Shown: positions 7,481 to 15,928 of the stretch, in pieces
How the letters are laid out: each line of letters begins with the position of its first letter
Numbering within the stretch: position 1 is the stretch's first letter
Source of the DNA: Fictibacillus marinisediminis
GTDB taxonomy: Bacteria > Bacillota > Bacilli > Bacillales > Fictibacillaceae
Assembly (NCBI RefSeq): GCF_023149135.1
Contig: NZ_JAIWJX010000002.1
Span: forward strand, 930,001-994,000
Direction of reading: 5' to 3'
Length of the DNA: 64,000 nucleotides
Position numbers and translations under genes: made by a program
Notes under the pieces: model-generated
The model's input: the letters and a program-made list of their open reading frames with translations, nothing else
Database searches by the model: none
Told to the model about the DNA's origin: nothing

Positions 7481-9331
7481 ATGATGCTAACCAAAGATGA
7501 ACTTCTTCCGAGACTTGGTGTTTTCAAAAAATTAATTGATGTTTTGCCTGAATTTATATGCTTGAAAAATAGAGAAGGCCATTGGATAGAGGCTAATGAA
7601 TTTGCGCTCCAGGTATTTGGAGTGGACCGCTGTAAGTATAAAGGAAAGGCCCTTGATGAACAGAACTCCTGGTGTAATGCAGGGATGATCGAGCGGTCAA
7701 ATGAAACAGACAATAAGGCTTGGGAAACAGGACATCCGATAAAAATTCAAGAAGAAGTGCAGCAAAAAGACGGATCGTATATTTATCTTGAATTAATCAA
7801 ACAAGCTACTTTTGACGAAGAAGGGAATCCTTTGTTTTTGTTTGTGACAGGAAGGGACATCACCCAGCATAAAGAAAAGGAAGAAGAGCTGAGTGTCGCG
7901 CTCGAACTTTTGGAATCTGTACTCGAAGGCACGACTGACGCCATCTTAATTGTCGATACAAAAGAAAATCTGATCAAGGTCAACCATGCCTTTGAGAACA
8001 TGTTCGGCTGGGAAGAGCATGACCTTCTAACCGATGAAATCGATTCGCACATTATCATACCGGATGAATTCAAAGCTGAATCTAAAAGTATTATGGGCCT
8101 TCTTGCCGAAGGAAGTACGGTTCCTTCCTTTGAAACCCAGAGAGTCCGGCGTGATGGATTAAAGATTGATGTATCCATATCGTTTTCTGCGATCCGCAAC
8201 ATGCAGGGCAGAGTCATCGGTTTCTGTTTGATTTACCGTGATATTTCAGCACAAAAAAAGGCAGAGCGGGCTCTCCGTGAGAGTGAAGCGAAGTACCGTG
8301 TCATTGCAGAGCATTCTAAAGATTTAATCGCCGTAGCCAATCCTAATGGGGAACTGATCTATAGTTCACCTTCCCATGAAGCCATCCTCGGATTCTCTAG
8401 TAACTTAGATGAAATAAATAGAATTCTTTTTTCAAGGATTCATCCGGATGATTGGGAATTTCTTAGAGCTGCCTTTGCGAAGGCCAAAATGAAAAAAAAA
8501 CCTTTTACCTTTGAATGTCGCCTGATGCATCAAAATGGAGATTGGCTGGTCATGGAGACTAATGCGGTTCCGGTACTTAACGAATGGAACGAGATAGAGA
8601 GCTTCGTAACGATCGCTCGGGATATTACAGCAACGAAGGAAACTGAGGAATTGATAAGAAAGTCGGAGAAGCTTTCTGTTCTGGGGGAGCTGGCGGCAGG
8701 AGTCGCCCATGAAATACGGAACCCCCTTACATCCTTAATCGGCTTTGCCCAGCTTTTAAAGGAAACAGATGAAGAGATGAAAACTAAATATGTTACAATT
8801 ATGCTGACGGAATTAAAACGAATTAATGACATTGTCGGGGAGCTTATGCTAGTGGCCAAGCCGCAAGCCGTCCATTTCGAATACAGTTCATTAGAAGATA
8901 TGCTTCAATCTGTGATCCGCCTCCTGGACACACAAGCCATTATTAAAAACATACAGATTCAATTAAAAGTGGATAAAGAAATTCCTTCTATTTATTGTGT
9001 GGAAAATCAGCTGAAGCAGTTATTTATCAATCTGTTAAAGAATTCCATTGAAGCCATGGATCAAGGTGGAATCATCACGCTTGCTGTCATAATGAAAAAA
9101 GGAAGCGTAGTGATTAAGATTGAAGACCAGGGTTCGGGCATACCGAAAAACAGGCTTGGAAAATTGGGAGAACCTTTTTATACGACGAAAGAAAAGGGAA
9201 CAGGGCTTGGTCTGATGGTATGCTATAAAATTGTAAAAGAACATTACGGTAACATTTCTTTTGAGAGTGAAGAGAATAAAGGAACAACTGTTCAAGTGAA
9301 ATTGCCCATCTATCCATTTTCAGTCGTTTAG
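7481..9331 (+). CDS. multi-PAS sensor histidine kinase (sporulation-kinase type)
   Basis: A 616-residue soluble histidine kinase with no membrane segment. Three PAS/PAC units lie at about residues 15-130, 140-260 and 270-390 (typical ends such as FVTGRDITQHKEKEEEL and FVTIARDITATKETEEL). A HisKA domain follows with the phospho-acceptor His410 in GVAHEIRNPLTSL. The ATPase domain has the N-box LLKNSIEAMD, DQGSGIPKNRLGKLGEPF and the G-box KGTGLGL. The H-box and three-PAS architecture resemble KinA/KinC/KinE-type kinases that feed Spo0F. No response-regulator gene is adjacent, which fits an orphan phosphorelay kinase. Which ligand the PAS domains sense cannot be read. Start choice between ATG 7481 and 7484 is open. 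Confidence 0.88.
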   Translation: MMLTKDELLPRLGVFKKLIDVLPEFICLKNREGHWIEANEFALQVFGVDRCKYKGKALDEQNSWCNAGMIERSNETDNKAWETGHPIKIQEEVQQKDGSYIYLELIKQATFDEEGNPLFLFVTGRDITQHKEKEEELSVALELLESVLEGTTDAILIVDTKENLIKVNHAFENMFGWEEHDLLTDEIDSHIIIPDEFKAESKSIMGLLAEGSTVPSFETQRVRRDGLKIDVSISFSAIRNMQGRVIGFCLIYRDISAQKKAERALRESEAKYRVIAEHSKDLIAVANPNGELIYSSPSHEAILGFSSNLDEINRILFSRIHPDDWEFLRAAFAKAKMKKKPFTFECRLMHQNGDWLVMETNAVPVLNEWNEIESFVTIARDITATKETEELIRKSEKLSVLGELAAGVAHEIRNPLTSLIGFAQLLKETDEEMKTKYVTIMLTELKRINDIVGELMLVAKPQAVHFEYSSLEDMLQSVIRLLDTQAIIKNIQIQLKVDKEIPSIYCVENQLKQLFINLLKNSIEAMDQGGIITLAVIMKKGSVVIKIEDQGSGIPKNRLGKLGEPFYTTKEKGTGLGLMVCYKIVKEHYGNISFESEENKGTTVQVKLPIYPFSVV

Positions 9332-9378
9332 AAATCGGCACCCGGGACATACTGATTCTAAAAAGGCAGGATGATGAG

Positions 9379-9654
9379 ATGTCCCCCTACCGAATTTTTT
9401 TCGTATACAGGATGAATGATCTTCGCTATCTGCATGTACACGGGATGGATATGGTAAATAAAAAGCTGTTTACTGTTCTGCTGTACTCACCGGATGATTC
9501 CATTGATCTTACTCTGAATACACAGCATTTGCCGCAGGAACTTCTGGAGACGCTGTCCAACGAAAAGGAAAACATTGATGGAGGCAGCTACGATCTTGCT
9601 CATTGGCAGCCGATGCAGTGGAATCAAGATTTAAATGCATTAAAAACGAACTAG
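9379..9654 (+). CDS. hypothetical small soluble protein
   Basis: A 91-residue protein I do not recognise. It begins MSPYRIFFVYRMND, has LHVHGMDMVNKKLFTVLLYS in the middle and a polar C-terminus with HWQPMQWNQD. No signal peptide or membrane helix is seen. The ribosome site (GGCAGGATGATGAG) is weak, but a clean terminator follows the stop within a few bases, supporting a real gene. It follows the kinase in the same direction with 47 bases between, so it could be co-transcribed. Confidence 0.6.
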   Translation: MSPYRIFFVYRMNDLRYLHVHGMDMVNKKLFTVLLYSPDDSIDLTLNTQHLPQELLETLSNEKENIDGGSYDLAHWQPMQWNQDLNALKTN

Positions 9655-9681
9655 ACCAGCTAAAATAGAGCTGGTTTTTTT
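9655..9681 (+). terminator. intrinsic terminator
   Basis: ACCAGCT pairs with AGCTGGT around AAAATAG, followed by seven T. Confidence 0.8.
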
Positions 9682-9740
9682 CATAGATGTGACCAATTTT
9701 CTTCTTCTTCCTATTACTACTAAACGGCTTGTATTATCCC

Positions 9741-9776
9741 CTAAAAAAAGAACCCTCTCAGATGAGAGGGTTCTTT
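9741..9776 (-). terminator. intrinsic terminator of the 22-residue membrane peptide gene
   Basis: On the minus strand AAAGAACCCTCTCA pairs with TGAGAGGGTTCTTT and runs into a T tract. It begins a few bases after the stop of the small ORF at 9782-9850. Confidence 0.85.
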
Positions 9777-9781
9777 AAGTA

Positions 9782-9850
9782 CTATCTTCTTCTTTTCATA
9801 AACAGAACGATAAGGATGACTACGAGTACAAGGATGATTAGAGTTTTCAT
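9782..9850 (-). CDS. 22-residue hydrophobic peptide
   Basis: The ORF encodes MKTLIILVLVVILIV followed by LFMKRRR: one membrane helix with a basic C-terminal end. GAAAGGA lies 10 bases before the ATG and a strong terminator follows the stop, so it has the full layout of an expressed gene. It is too short for usual gene callers. The shape fits small membrane peptides of Bacillaceae (regulatory or type I toxin-like), but I recognise no family, and no antisense RNA gene is evident nearby. Confidence 0.6.
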   Translation of the reverse strand: MKTLIILVLVVILIVLFMKRRR

Positions 9851-9924
9851 GGATTATTAGTCCTTTCTAAGGTAAGTTTGTACTTTATTATTACCCTGTC
9901 CGGATTCTCCTTAATCTGCTGTTT

Positions 9925-11301
9925 TTAAAATAAAACTTTCCCCGGGTTTAAAATATGGCGGGGGTCGAACTGTTCTTTGATCATTTTCATCAATGGCAGG
10001 GTGTCGGCATGTTCCTGCTGCAAATATTTCATCTTACCGATACCGATTCCATGTTCACCGGTACAGCTTCCTTTTTTAGAAAGGGCATACTCGACAATCA
10101 TCTCATTAATACGATTGGCTTTTTGTGTTTCTTCTTCGCTGCTCTTATCAAACATGAGAATAGAATGGAAATTCCCATCACCGACATGTCCGAGAACTCC
10201 GCCGTGCAGACCTTCCATTTCTATCAGTTCACGGGCGTAAACCACAGCGCCTGTTAATTCAGATAAGGGCACACACACATCTGTCAGCATCATCTCTCTT
10301 CCAGGAAACCCATGCTTAAATGCATAGGCAAGGTGATGTCTTGCTTCCCAAAGCTTTGCCTTCTTTATAGAATCTGTTTCGAATATCAGATCTTCAGATC
10401 CGTTAGCCGACAACAGTTCTTCAGCAAAGGTAACATCCTGCTGCATACCGGATGGGTTACCATGAAACTCCAGGAAAAGAGTGGGCTTTTCGGGATAGGA
10501 GGTTTCACTGTGCTGATTGACCTGCCTGATGGAATATTCATCAACAAGCTCTACACGGGCTAGTGAGTTTCCTGACGAAAGAAGAGATATTGCTCCATCT
10601 ACCGCCGCTTTAACACTAGGGAAAACCGCTCTTCCAGCAACAGTAGCCTCAGGAATGCCATAGACTTTGAGTGTAAGTTCAGTAAACACACCTAACGTGC
10701 CTTCCGAACCGACAAAAAGACTTGTCAAATGATACCCGGATGATGATTTTGCGGCGAGCCCGCCTGTATGGATAATCGAGCCGTCTGCAAGGACGACTTC
10801 CAGATCTCTGACTTGAGGCCGCATGATTCCATACCGCACGCTAGTCGTACCGCTCGCGTTCGTTGCTGCCATCCCGCCTAACGTAGCATCTGCTCCAGGG
10901 TCAACAGGGAAAAACAAACCGTACTTTTTTAATGCCTGATTCAATTGTGTACGCGTTACCCCCGGCTGCACCCTGACTAGGAAATCCTCTTCACGCACTT
11001 CCAAGATCTTGTTCATGTTCTGGAAATTAATAGAGATGCCACCCTGCAGTGGAATGCAGTGACCTTCAAGACTTGAGCCTGCTCCAAAAGGAACAACAGG
11101 AATCTTGTGTTCGCTGGCGTATTGTAATATAGAAGAAACTTCGGAAGCTGAATCAGGAAAAACCACCACTTCCGGAAGTACAGGTGAATGATGGGACTCA
11201 TCTTTGCTGTGCTGCTGAAGGATCGTCTCGTTGCTTGTTGCACGTTTTTCATCGGTAAGTTTTTTCATTTCTATAAGCAAATCTTCATGTAGTACTGGCA
11301 T
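9925..11301 (-). CDS. FAD-binding oxidase, D-lactate/glycolate dehydrogenase type (GlcD-like)
   Basis: A 458-residue member of the FAD-linked oxidase family (PCMH fold plus the C-terminal FAD-oxidase_C domain). FAD-binding residues lie in VVPFGAGSSLEGHCIP (about 68-85) and in DPGADATLGGMAATNASG (about 132-150), with SEGTLGVFTELTLK near 200. The C-terminal domain ends with CTGEHGIGIGKM and FDPRHILNPGKVLF, the substrate and cofactor region. Such enzymes oxidise D-2-hydroxy acids such as D-lactate or glycolate. No glcF-type iron-sulfur partner is adjacent, so a single-subunit D-lactate dehydrogenase is more likely. It is monocistronic on the minus strand with GGAGG before the ATG. Confidence 0.88.
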   Translation of the reverse strand: MPVLHEDLLIEMKKLTDEKRATSNETILQQHSKDESHHSPVLPEVVVFPDSASEVSSILQYASEHKIPVVPFGAGSSLEGHCIPLQGGISINFQNMNKILEVREEDFLVRVQPGVTRTQLNQALKKYGLFFPVDPGADATLGGMAATNASGTTSVRYGIMRPQVRDLEVVLADGSIIHTGGLAAKSSSGYHLTSLFVGSEGTLGVFTELTLKVYGIPEATVAGRAVFPSVKAAVDGAISLLSSGNSLARVELVDEYSIRQVNQHSETSYPEKPTLFLEFHGNPSGMQQDVTFAEELLSANGSEDLIFETDSIKKAKLWEARHHLAYAFKHGFPGREMMLTDVCVPLSELTGAVVYARELIEMEGLHGGVLGHVGDGNFHSILMFDKSSEEETQKANRINEMIVEYALSKKGSCTGEHGIGIGKMKYLQQEHADTLPLMKMIKEQFDPRHILNPGKVLF

Positions 11302-11432
11302 TTAAAAATCCTCCCTTGGGTGTATGTTGAATAATCTCTCTTAAGGGTACTTATAGATGTAGACATAAAAATCCTTTTTTTATTCTGGTAAAAAAACAAA
11401 AATCAGCCAAGACTATGTGTGAGGTGATTACA

Positions 11433-11945
11433 TTGAAAAACTGGCTGCTTATATTGGGGTTTATCATCGTTTTAGCCGGATGCGGCACAACGGAAAAGAA
11501 TGAGGCTAAGAAGGGAGAACCAGTAATGGGAGACGGAAACAAGCAGGAACAGAAAAAAGACGATCCTGAAAGAAACAATGGCGGAGGAATTGTTGCAGGC
11601 GCCATCGAGCCTAAACTTTCGATTCTCGAGCAAAAGGCTGGGAGCGCGCTATTGCGCTATGAACTGAAAAATCAGACAGAGCAAGTCAAAATATTTGAAT
11701 TCACAAGCGGTAAGAAGTTTGACTACATTGTGAAAAATAAAGAGGGCAAAAAAGTTTATCAATACTCAGAGGACCACATGTTTACTCAAGCTCTTTCGAA
11801 GATCACTTTAAAACAAGGAGAAACCTATACACAGGACATCATGGTCAAAAATTTGCCTGCCGGAACATATACGATTGAAATCTGGCTCACGGCAACAAAT
11901 GAGGATAACGATTACAGACAGAAGCAAACATTTGAGATTAAATAG
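11433..11945 (+). CDS. BsuPI-domain lipoprotein
   Basis: A 170-residue lipoprotein with a type II signal peptide: basic start, hydrophobic LLILGFIIV and lipobox LAGC. A charged linker (Lys, Glu, Asn, to about residue 60) leads into a beta-rich C-terminal domain with RYELKNQTEQ, FEFTSGKKFDYIV and LPAGTYTIEIWLT, the pattern of the intracellular proteinase inhibitor BsuPI family. The TTG at 11433 is preferred because GAGGTGA lies just before it; the ATG at 11415 has none. It is likely surface exposed. Inhibitor activity is a family inference only. It is monocistronic with its own terminator. Confidence 0.78.
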   Translation: MKNWLLILGFIIVLAGCGTTEKNEAKKGEPVMGDGNKQEQKKDDPERNNGGGIVAGAIEPKLSILEQKAGSALLRYELKNQTEQVKIFEFTSGKKFDYIVKNKEGKKVYQYSEDHMFTQALSKITLKQGETYTQDIMVKNLPAGTYTIEIWLTATNEDNDYRQKQTFEIK

Positions 11946-11947
11946 TG

Positions 11948-11978
11948 AAAAGCCCGCTCATGCAGCGGGCTTTTTTTA
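11948..11978 (+). terminator. intrinsic terminator
   Basis: AAAGCCCGCT pairs with AGCGGGCTTT, followed by a T run. Confidence 0.85.
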
Positions 11979-12111
11979 TTGGGTTGTGGTCTCGGATTCA
12001 TAAAAAAAACAGATCATTTGATTTTCAGGAACAAGAAGTGTAAGGTACTAGAAACCAAAGGTGATGATACCCACTAAAAATAAGCAAATATAAATTATTT
12101 GAGCAAAAACC

Positions 12112-12167
12112 TTGAAAGTCAAAGAAGGTCAAAGTATAATAAATCCATAAGGTCAAAGATAGTCAAA
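12112..12167 (+). promoter_or_regulatory. sigma-A promoter with two CtsR operators for clpE
   Basis: The -35 TTGAAA (12112-12117) and -10 TATAAT (12135-12140) are 17 bases apart. A CtsR heptad pair AGTCAAA-GAA-GGTCAAA (12117-12133) fills the spacer, and a second pair GGTCAAA-GAT-AGTCAAA (12151-12167) lies just after the expected transcription start. Both match the CtsR consensus RGTCAAA-NAN-RGTCAAA. Occupancy would block polymerase binding and escape, so clpE should be tightly silent until CtsR is inactivated by heat or protein stress. From 11985 to 12110 I see nothing else. Confidence 0.92.
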
Positions 12168-12213
12168 GTCAGACAAGACAAATGACCTATTACAATGAAG
12201 GAGGAAATGCTTT

Positions 12214-14373
12214 ATGCGATGTGAACAATGTAAAGTGAATCCTGCGACTATTCATATGAATGTTTCTTTTAATCAACACAAACAACAATTAACGCTTTGT
12301 ACAGATTGCTACCATAAAGTAACACAATCCATGAACACTGCAGGAGGTATGAATCCTATGAATCAATTCTCATCCTTTGACGAATTCTTTAAACAAATGA
12401 TGAGCAGCGGAATGAATTCAGGTATTTCCAGCGAGCAGCAGTCTCCTAAGACCCAGCAGGGTGGAGGAGGAGGATTCCTGGATCAATTCGGGCGCAATAT
12501 CAGCCATGCTGCGAAAGCAGGCTTGGTCGACCCAGTGATCGGCAGGGAAGAAGAAATCAGCCGTGTCATTGAAATCTTGAATCGCCGAAATAAAAACAAC
12601 CCTGTCCTCATCGGGGAACCAGGGGTAGGTAAAACAGCCATTGCAGAAGGTCTTGCATTAAAAATTGCAGAAGGCTCTGTTCCGGTTAAACTTTTATCTA
12701 AAGAAGTCTACTTGCTGGATGTGGCATCTCTTGTTGCTGATACAGGAATCCGCGGCCAGTTTGAAGAACGGATGAAGCAGCTGATCGCTGAACTTCAAAA
12801 ACGCAAGAACGTCATTCTTTTCATTGATGAAATTCATCAGATTGTTGGTGCCGGTTCTGCGGAGGGATCTATGGATGCGGGTAACATTCTAAAACCTGCT
12901 TTAGCACGAGGAGAGCTTCAAGTTGTTGGGGCAACCACGCTGAAAGAATACCGCAAAATTGAAAAGGATGCCGCGCTTGAACGCCGTTTTCAACCAGTAA
13001 TCGTTAATGAACCCACGCCAGAAAAAGCGTATGAAATCTTAAAAGGACTAGCTCCAAAGTATGAACAATATCATGAAGTAAGCTTTTCTGATGATGTTCT
13101 AAAAGCATGTGTAAATCTTTCTCACCGCTATATTCAAGACCGATTCCTTCCGGATAAAGCGATCGATCTCATGGATGAGGCAGGTTCAAAAATCAATCTG
13201 CTGCACTCAGGAAGTGAAACTTCTTCTATTGAAGAGCGATTAGAAGAAATTTCCAAGGGAAAAGAAAAAGCAGCATTGAGCGAAAATTATGAGCTTGCAG
13301 CCAAACTTCGCCAGGAAGAACTTCAGCTTCAGGAAAAACTGACCGAAAACGAAGCGAAAACGAAGGCAGAGGTTTCATTGGAGGATATTCAAAAAATCGT
13401 TGAACAGAAAACAGGAATCCCTGTAAGGAAGCTTCAAGCGGACGAACAGGCAAAAATGAAAGACCTTGCGAAAAGCTTATCCCAAAAAGTCATCGGACAA
13501 AAAGAAGCGGTGGATAAAGTATCAAAAGCCATCCGCCGAAGCCGTGCAGGCCTTAAGGCCAAAAGCCGTCCAATTGGATCCTTCTTGTTTGTCGGACCGA
13601 CTGGGGTAGGTAAAACAGAGCTTACGAAGTCACTTGCAGAAGAACTGTTCGGTGATAAGGAAGCCATGATTCGCCTCGATATGAGTGAGTACATGGAAAA
13701 ACATGCCGTGTCCAAGCTGATCGGTTCACCTCCAGGTTATGTCGGCCATGATGAAGCTGGACAGCTGACAGAACTGGTGCGCCGCAAGCCTTATAGCATC
13801 ATCCTGCTCGATGAAATTGAAAAAGCCCATCCGGACGTCCAGCACATGTTCCTTCAAATTCTTGAAGACGGGCGTCTCACTGACAGCCAGGGCCGTACGG
13901 TAAGCTTTAAGGATACAGTCATTATCATGACGAGCAATGCAGGTTCTGGAATTAAACAAACGAAGAAATTAGGATTTACAAACGAGGTGGCTGAAGTTCA
14001 AAAAGAAACAAGCATTCTCGATGCGATCGGTTCTTACTTTAAGCCAGAATTCCTTAACCGTTTTGACAATATTGTTCAATTTCAATCACTTAATGAAGAA
14101 GATCTTGTTCAAATCGTAGACCTTATGCTTACAGAATTGAAAGCAAACCTGGTTGAACAAGGCATCTCTATCAGTTTTACGGATGAGGCGAAAAAGAAAA
14201 TTGCTGAACTGGGCTATCATCCATCGTTCGGCGCACGTCCTTTGCGCAGAGTGATTCAGGAGAAAGTGGAGGATGCTATTGCAGACGTCCTTCTGGAGCA
14301 AGAAGAAAGTACAGAATTACGTGTTGATGTTCGTGAAAATGAATTAGTTGTAGAAAAAAGAGAAATAAAATAA
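12214..14373 (+). CDS. clpE: ClpE, HSP100 unfoldase with N-terminal zinc finger
   Basis: A 719-residue AAA+ chaperone. A four-Cys zinc finger (Cys3, Cys6, Cys29, Cys32) replaces the Clp-N repeats of ClpC, which defines ClpE. A Met/Gln/Gly-rich linker follows to residue 90. AAA-1 has GEPGVGKT at 134 and FIDEIHQIVGAG. A UVR-like coiled segment lies near 350-385. AAA-2 has GPTGVGKT near 461, LLDEIEKAHPD and the C-terminal ClpB-D2 domain. The enzyme unfolds substrates for ClpP after stress. GGAGGAAAT precedes the ATG. It is monocistronic, under two CtsR operators. Confidence 0.96.
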   Translation: MRCEQCKVNPATIHMNVSFNQHKQQLTLCTDCYHKVTQSMNTAGGMNPMNQFSSFDEFFKQMMSSGMNSGISSEQQSPKTQQGGGGGFLDQFGRNISHAAKAGLVDPVIGREEEISRVIEILNRRNKNNPVLIGEPGVGKTAIAEGLALKIAEGSVPVKLLSKEVYLLDVASLVADTGIRGQFEERMKQLIAELQKRKNVILFIDEIHQIVGAGSAEGSMDAGNILKPALARGELQVVGATTLKEYRKIEKDAALERRFQPVIVNEPTPEKAYEILKGLAPKYEQYHEVSFSDDVLKACVNLSHRYIQDRFLPDKAIDLMDEAGSKINLLHSGSETSSIEERLEEISKGKEKAALSENYELAAKLRQEELQLQEKLTENEAKTKAEVSLEDIQKIVEQKTGIPVRKLQADEQAKMKDLAKSLSQKVIGQKEAVDKVSKAIRRSRAGLKAKSRPIGSFLFVGPTGVGKTELTKSLAEELFGDKEAMIRLDMSEYMEKHAVSKLIGSPPGYVGHDEAGQLTELVRRKPYSIILLDEIEKAHPDVQHMFLQILEDGRLTDSQGRTVSFKDTVIIMTSNAGSGIKQTKKLGFTNEVAEVQKETSILDAIGSYFKPEFLNRFDNIVQFQSLNEEDLVQIVDLMLTELKANLVEQGISISFTDEAKKKIAELGYHPSFGARPLRRVIQEKVEDAIADVLLEQEESTELRVDVRENELVVEKREIK

Positions 14374-14379
14374 TACTAA

Positions 14380-14412
14380 AAAAGAGCCATGCGATGCCGC
14401 ATGGCTTTTTTG
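14380..14412 (+). terminator. intrinsic terminator of clpE
   Basis: GCCATGCG (14386-14393) pairs with CGCATGGC (14398-14405), flanked by A and T tracts. Confidence 0.85.
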
Positions 14413-14433
14413 TGTGAGATATGTGATGTAACC

Positions 14434-14517
14434 CTAATCGTTGTCCTTGGAGCGAATAATGGTCAGAACTAGCATTGAAAAACCAATCATTAACGACATT
14501 GCTTCGAATACTGTCAT
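14434..14517 (-). CDS. 27-residue putative holin-like toxin
   Basis: The peptide starts MTVFEAMSLMIGFSMLV and ends TIIRSKDND: a short polar N-terminus, one membrane helix and a charged tail. The MTVFEA opening and length are those of the small putative holin-like toxin family of Firmicutes. A very purine-rich ribosome site (GGGGGAGGG) lies just upstream, and a sigma-A promoter is visible about 70-95 bases before the start. Related peptides act as membrane toxins, some held by an antisense RNA. Here an antitoxin RNA is not evident. It is convergent with clpE. Confidence 0.8.
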   Translation of the reverse strand: MTVFEAMSLMIGFSMLVLTIIRSKDND

Positions 14518-14583
14518 ACCATTCCCTCCCCCTGATTATTTCGGGCTAGAACGTTGTATCAGGATAAGCAGCAACCCCTGTCT

Positions 14584-14613
14584 TATATATTCCTATTTTA
14601 TCCCGATTGTCAA
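14584..14613 (-). promoter_or_regulatory. sigma-A promoter of the holin-like toxin gene
   Basis: Minus-strand TTGACA (14613-14608) and TATATA (14589-14584) are 18 bases apart, giving a leader of about 60 bases before the toxin ATG. The rest of 14620-14848 is AT-rich; TACAAT (14824-14829) near its right end is a possible -10 for the next gene. Confidence 0.6.
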
Positions 14614-14848
14614 TTTATAACAAGAATCGTTAAGACTATTTCAAATCTTTTCCAATAGTGCGATGGTACCAAGTTACCAAGCAAAATGGAATAAATATTC
14701 TCTAATTTGAAATTTAAAGCAAAATACATGCCGTTTTTACTATTTTTTATCCCGGTTGTATTGATGCTGTTTTTGCAGGGAAATAGGTAAAAACATCAGC
14801 CGGGTTTTCTGTTTCACCGTTTGCTACAATAAAAGGGGAGGTTGGATT

Positions 14849-15115
14849 ATGCGGAAATATAAGCTTGATGTGGTGGATGTAATTGAATTAAAAGAGCATT
14901 ATATTGGAGAGACAAAAGAAGTAATGGTGGATACTGTCATCCTGAATGAGGATGGAAGCGAGTTTTTTCGCGGAATTACGGCAGTAAGATTTAACCGGCA
15001 TGGAATATTTCCGCAGATAGACTCCCTAAAGGGAATTTTTGAGGATAAAAACAGTTTTATGGACTTTGCGAGTTATTTAAAACGTTATATTAAACAGCAA
15101 GTGCGCTATTTGTAA
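14849..15115 (+). CDS. hypothetical protein
   Basis: An 88-residue soluble protein I do not recognise. It starts MRKYKLDVVDVIELKEHY and ends FASYLKRYIKQQVRYL, with a probable beta-rich N-terminal half and a helical C-terminus. GGGGAGG lies 8 bases before the ATG. The next gene starts 15 bases after its stop, so the two are probably one operon. Confidence 0.65.
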   Translation: MRKYKLDVVDVIELKEHYIGETKEVMVDTVILNEDGSEFFRGITAVRFNRHGIFPQIDSLKGIFEDKNSFMDFASYLKRYIKQQVRYL

Positions 15116-15130
15116 GAGAGGGGCAGATTG

Positions 15131-15748
15131 ATGAATTATGTATGGTATGCAAGTTACGGCTCAAATATGAACCAAGACAGGTTCAGCTGTTATATAGAGG
15201 GAAAGCAGGCAGAAGGCAGCTCTGAACCAGAGAGAGGATGCCGCAATTGTGATCCTCCCCTGGCTGACCAGCCGATAAACATTCAGTACCCGCTTTATTT
15301 TTCTAAACAGGAAAGCAAATGGGGAACAGGAGGAGTGGCGTTCATCGGCCACCGTGAAGGTGAAAATGAGAAGACAGCAGGAAGAATGTATTTGATTTCT
15401 GAAGAGCAGTTTATGGATGTAGCTTCACAGGAAAACGGAATCGATGGTTTAGAGATTGATTTCGCCCGAATTAAGGAATCCCGTTTTCTTCCCTTAACGG
15501 AGGGATGGTACGGAACCATCGTTTATTTGGGAGATTGCGAAGGCAAGCCGATTTTCACGTTTACATCCAACCATGATATGGGGGAGGAAGAGTTTGTGCC
15601 TCCTTCCTTTGCTTACCTCAAGACGATCGCCAAAGGGCTGGAGACTCTAGGGATGGATCGGCAGGAGGTTGTGGATTATCTGCTTGAGAAAAACGGGATT
15701 AACGGATTCATAAAAGGCGATCTGCTGGTTAAAGGATTATGGGGCTAG
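15131..15748 (+). CDS. gamma-glutamylcyclotransferase-fold protein
   Basis: A 205-residue protein whose N-terminus VWYASYGSNMNQDRF carries the YGSNM signature of the GGCT/AIG2 fold. The later EGWYGTIVYLG and the C-terminal helical segment are also compatible. GGCT enzymes release 5-oxoproline from gamma-glutamyl peptides. The insert at residues 30-60 (CRNCDPPLADQP) is longer than in minimal GGCT domains, so the substrate may differ. The ATG at 15131 is preferred to a TTG one codon earlier; AGAGGGG lies upstream. It probably shares a transcript with the preceding hypothetical gene. Confidence 0.7.
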   Translation: MNYVWYASYGSNMNQDRFSCYIEGKQAEGSSEPERGCRNCDPPLADQPINIQYPLYFSKQESKWGTGGVAFIGHREGENEKTAGRMYLISEEQFMDVASQENGIDGLEIDFARIKESRFLPLTEGWYGTIVYLGDCEGKPIFTFTSNHDMGEEEFVPPSFAYLKTIAKGLETLGMDRQEVVDYLLEKNGINGFIKGDLLVKGLWG

Positions 15749-15884
15749 CGTAAAGGTCTTAGTTATATCGTCTGACTGAAGGCTGTAATGCCAAGAAGAA
15801 GCAAAAATAGGCACCAAGTCGCAAGTCTCTTGATGCTTATCAATAAGATTTAAAGGTGAGATAATATAAATCCCCTATACATAT

Positions 15885-15917
15885 GAGGCACCTTTACAAA
15901 GGTGCCTCTATTTTTTT
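15885..15917 (+). terminator. intrinsic terminator
   Basis: GAGGCACCTTT pairs with AAAGGTGCCTC around a minimal loop and is followed by a T run. It ends the plus-strand unit before the convergent CPBP gene. Confidence 0.8.
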
Positions 15918-15928
15918 GCTAAATACAC

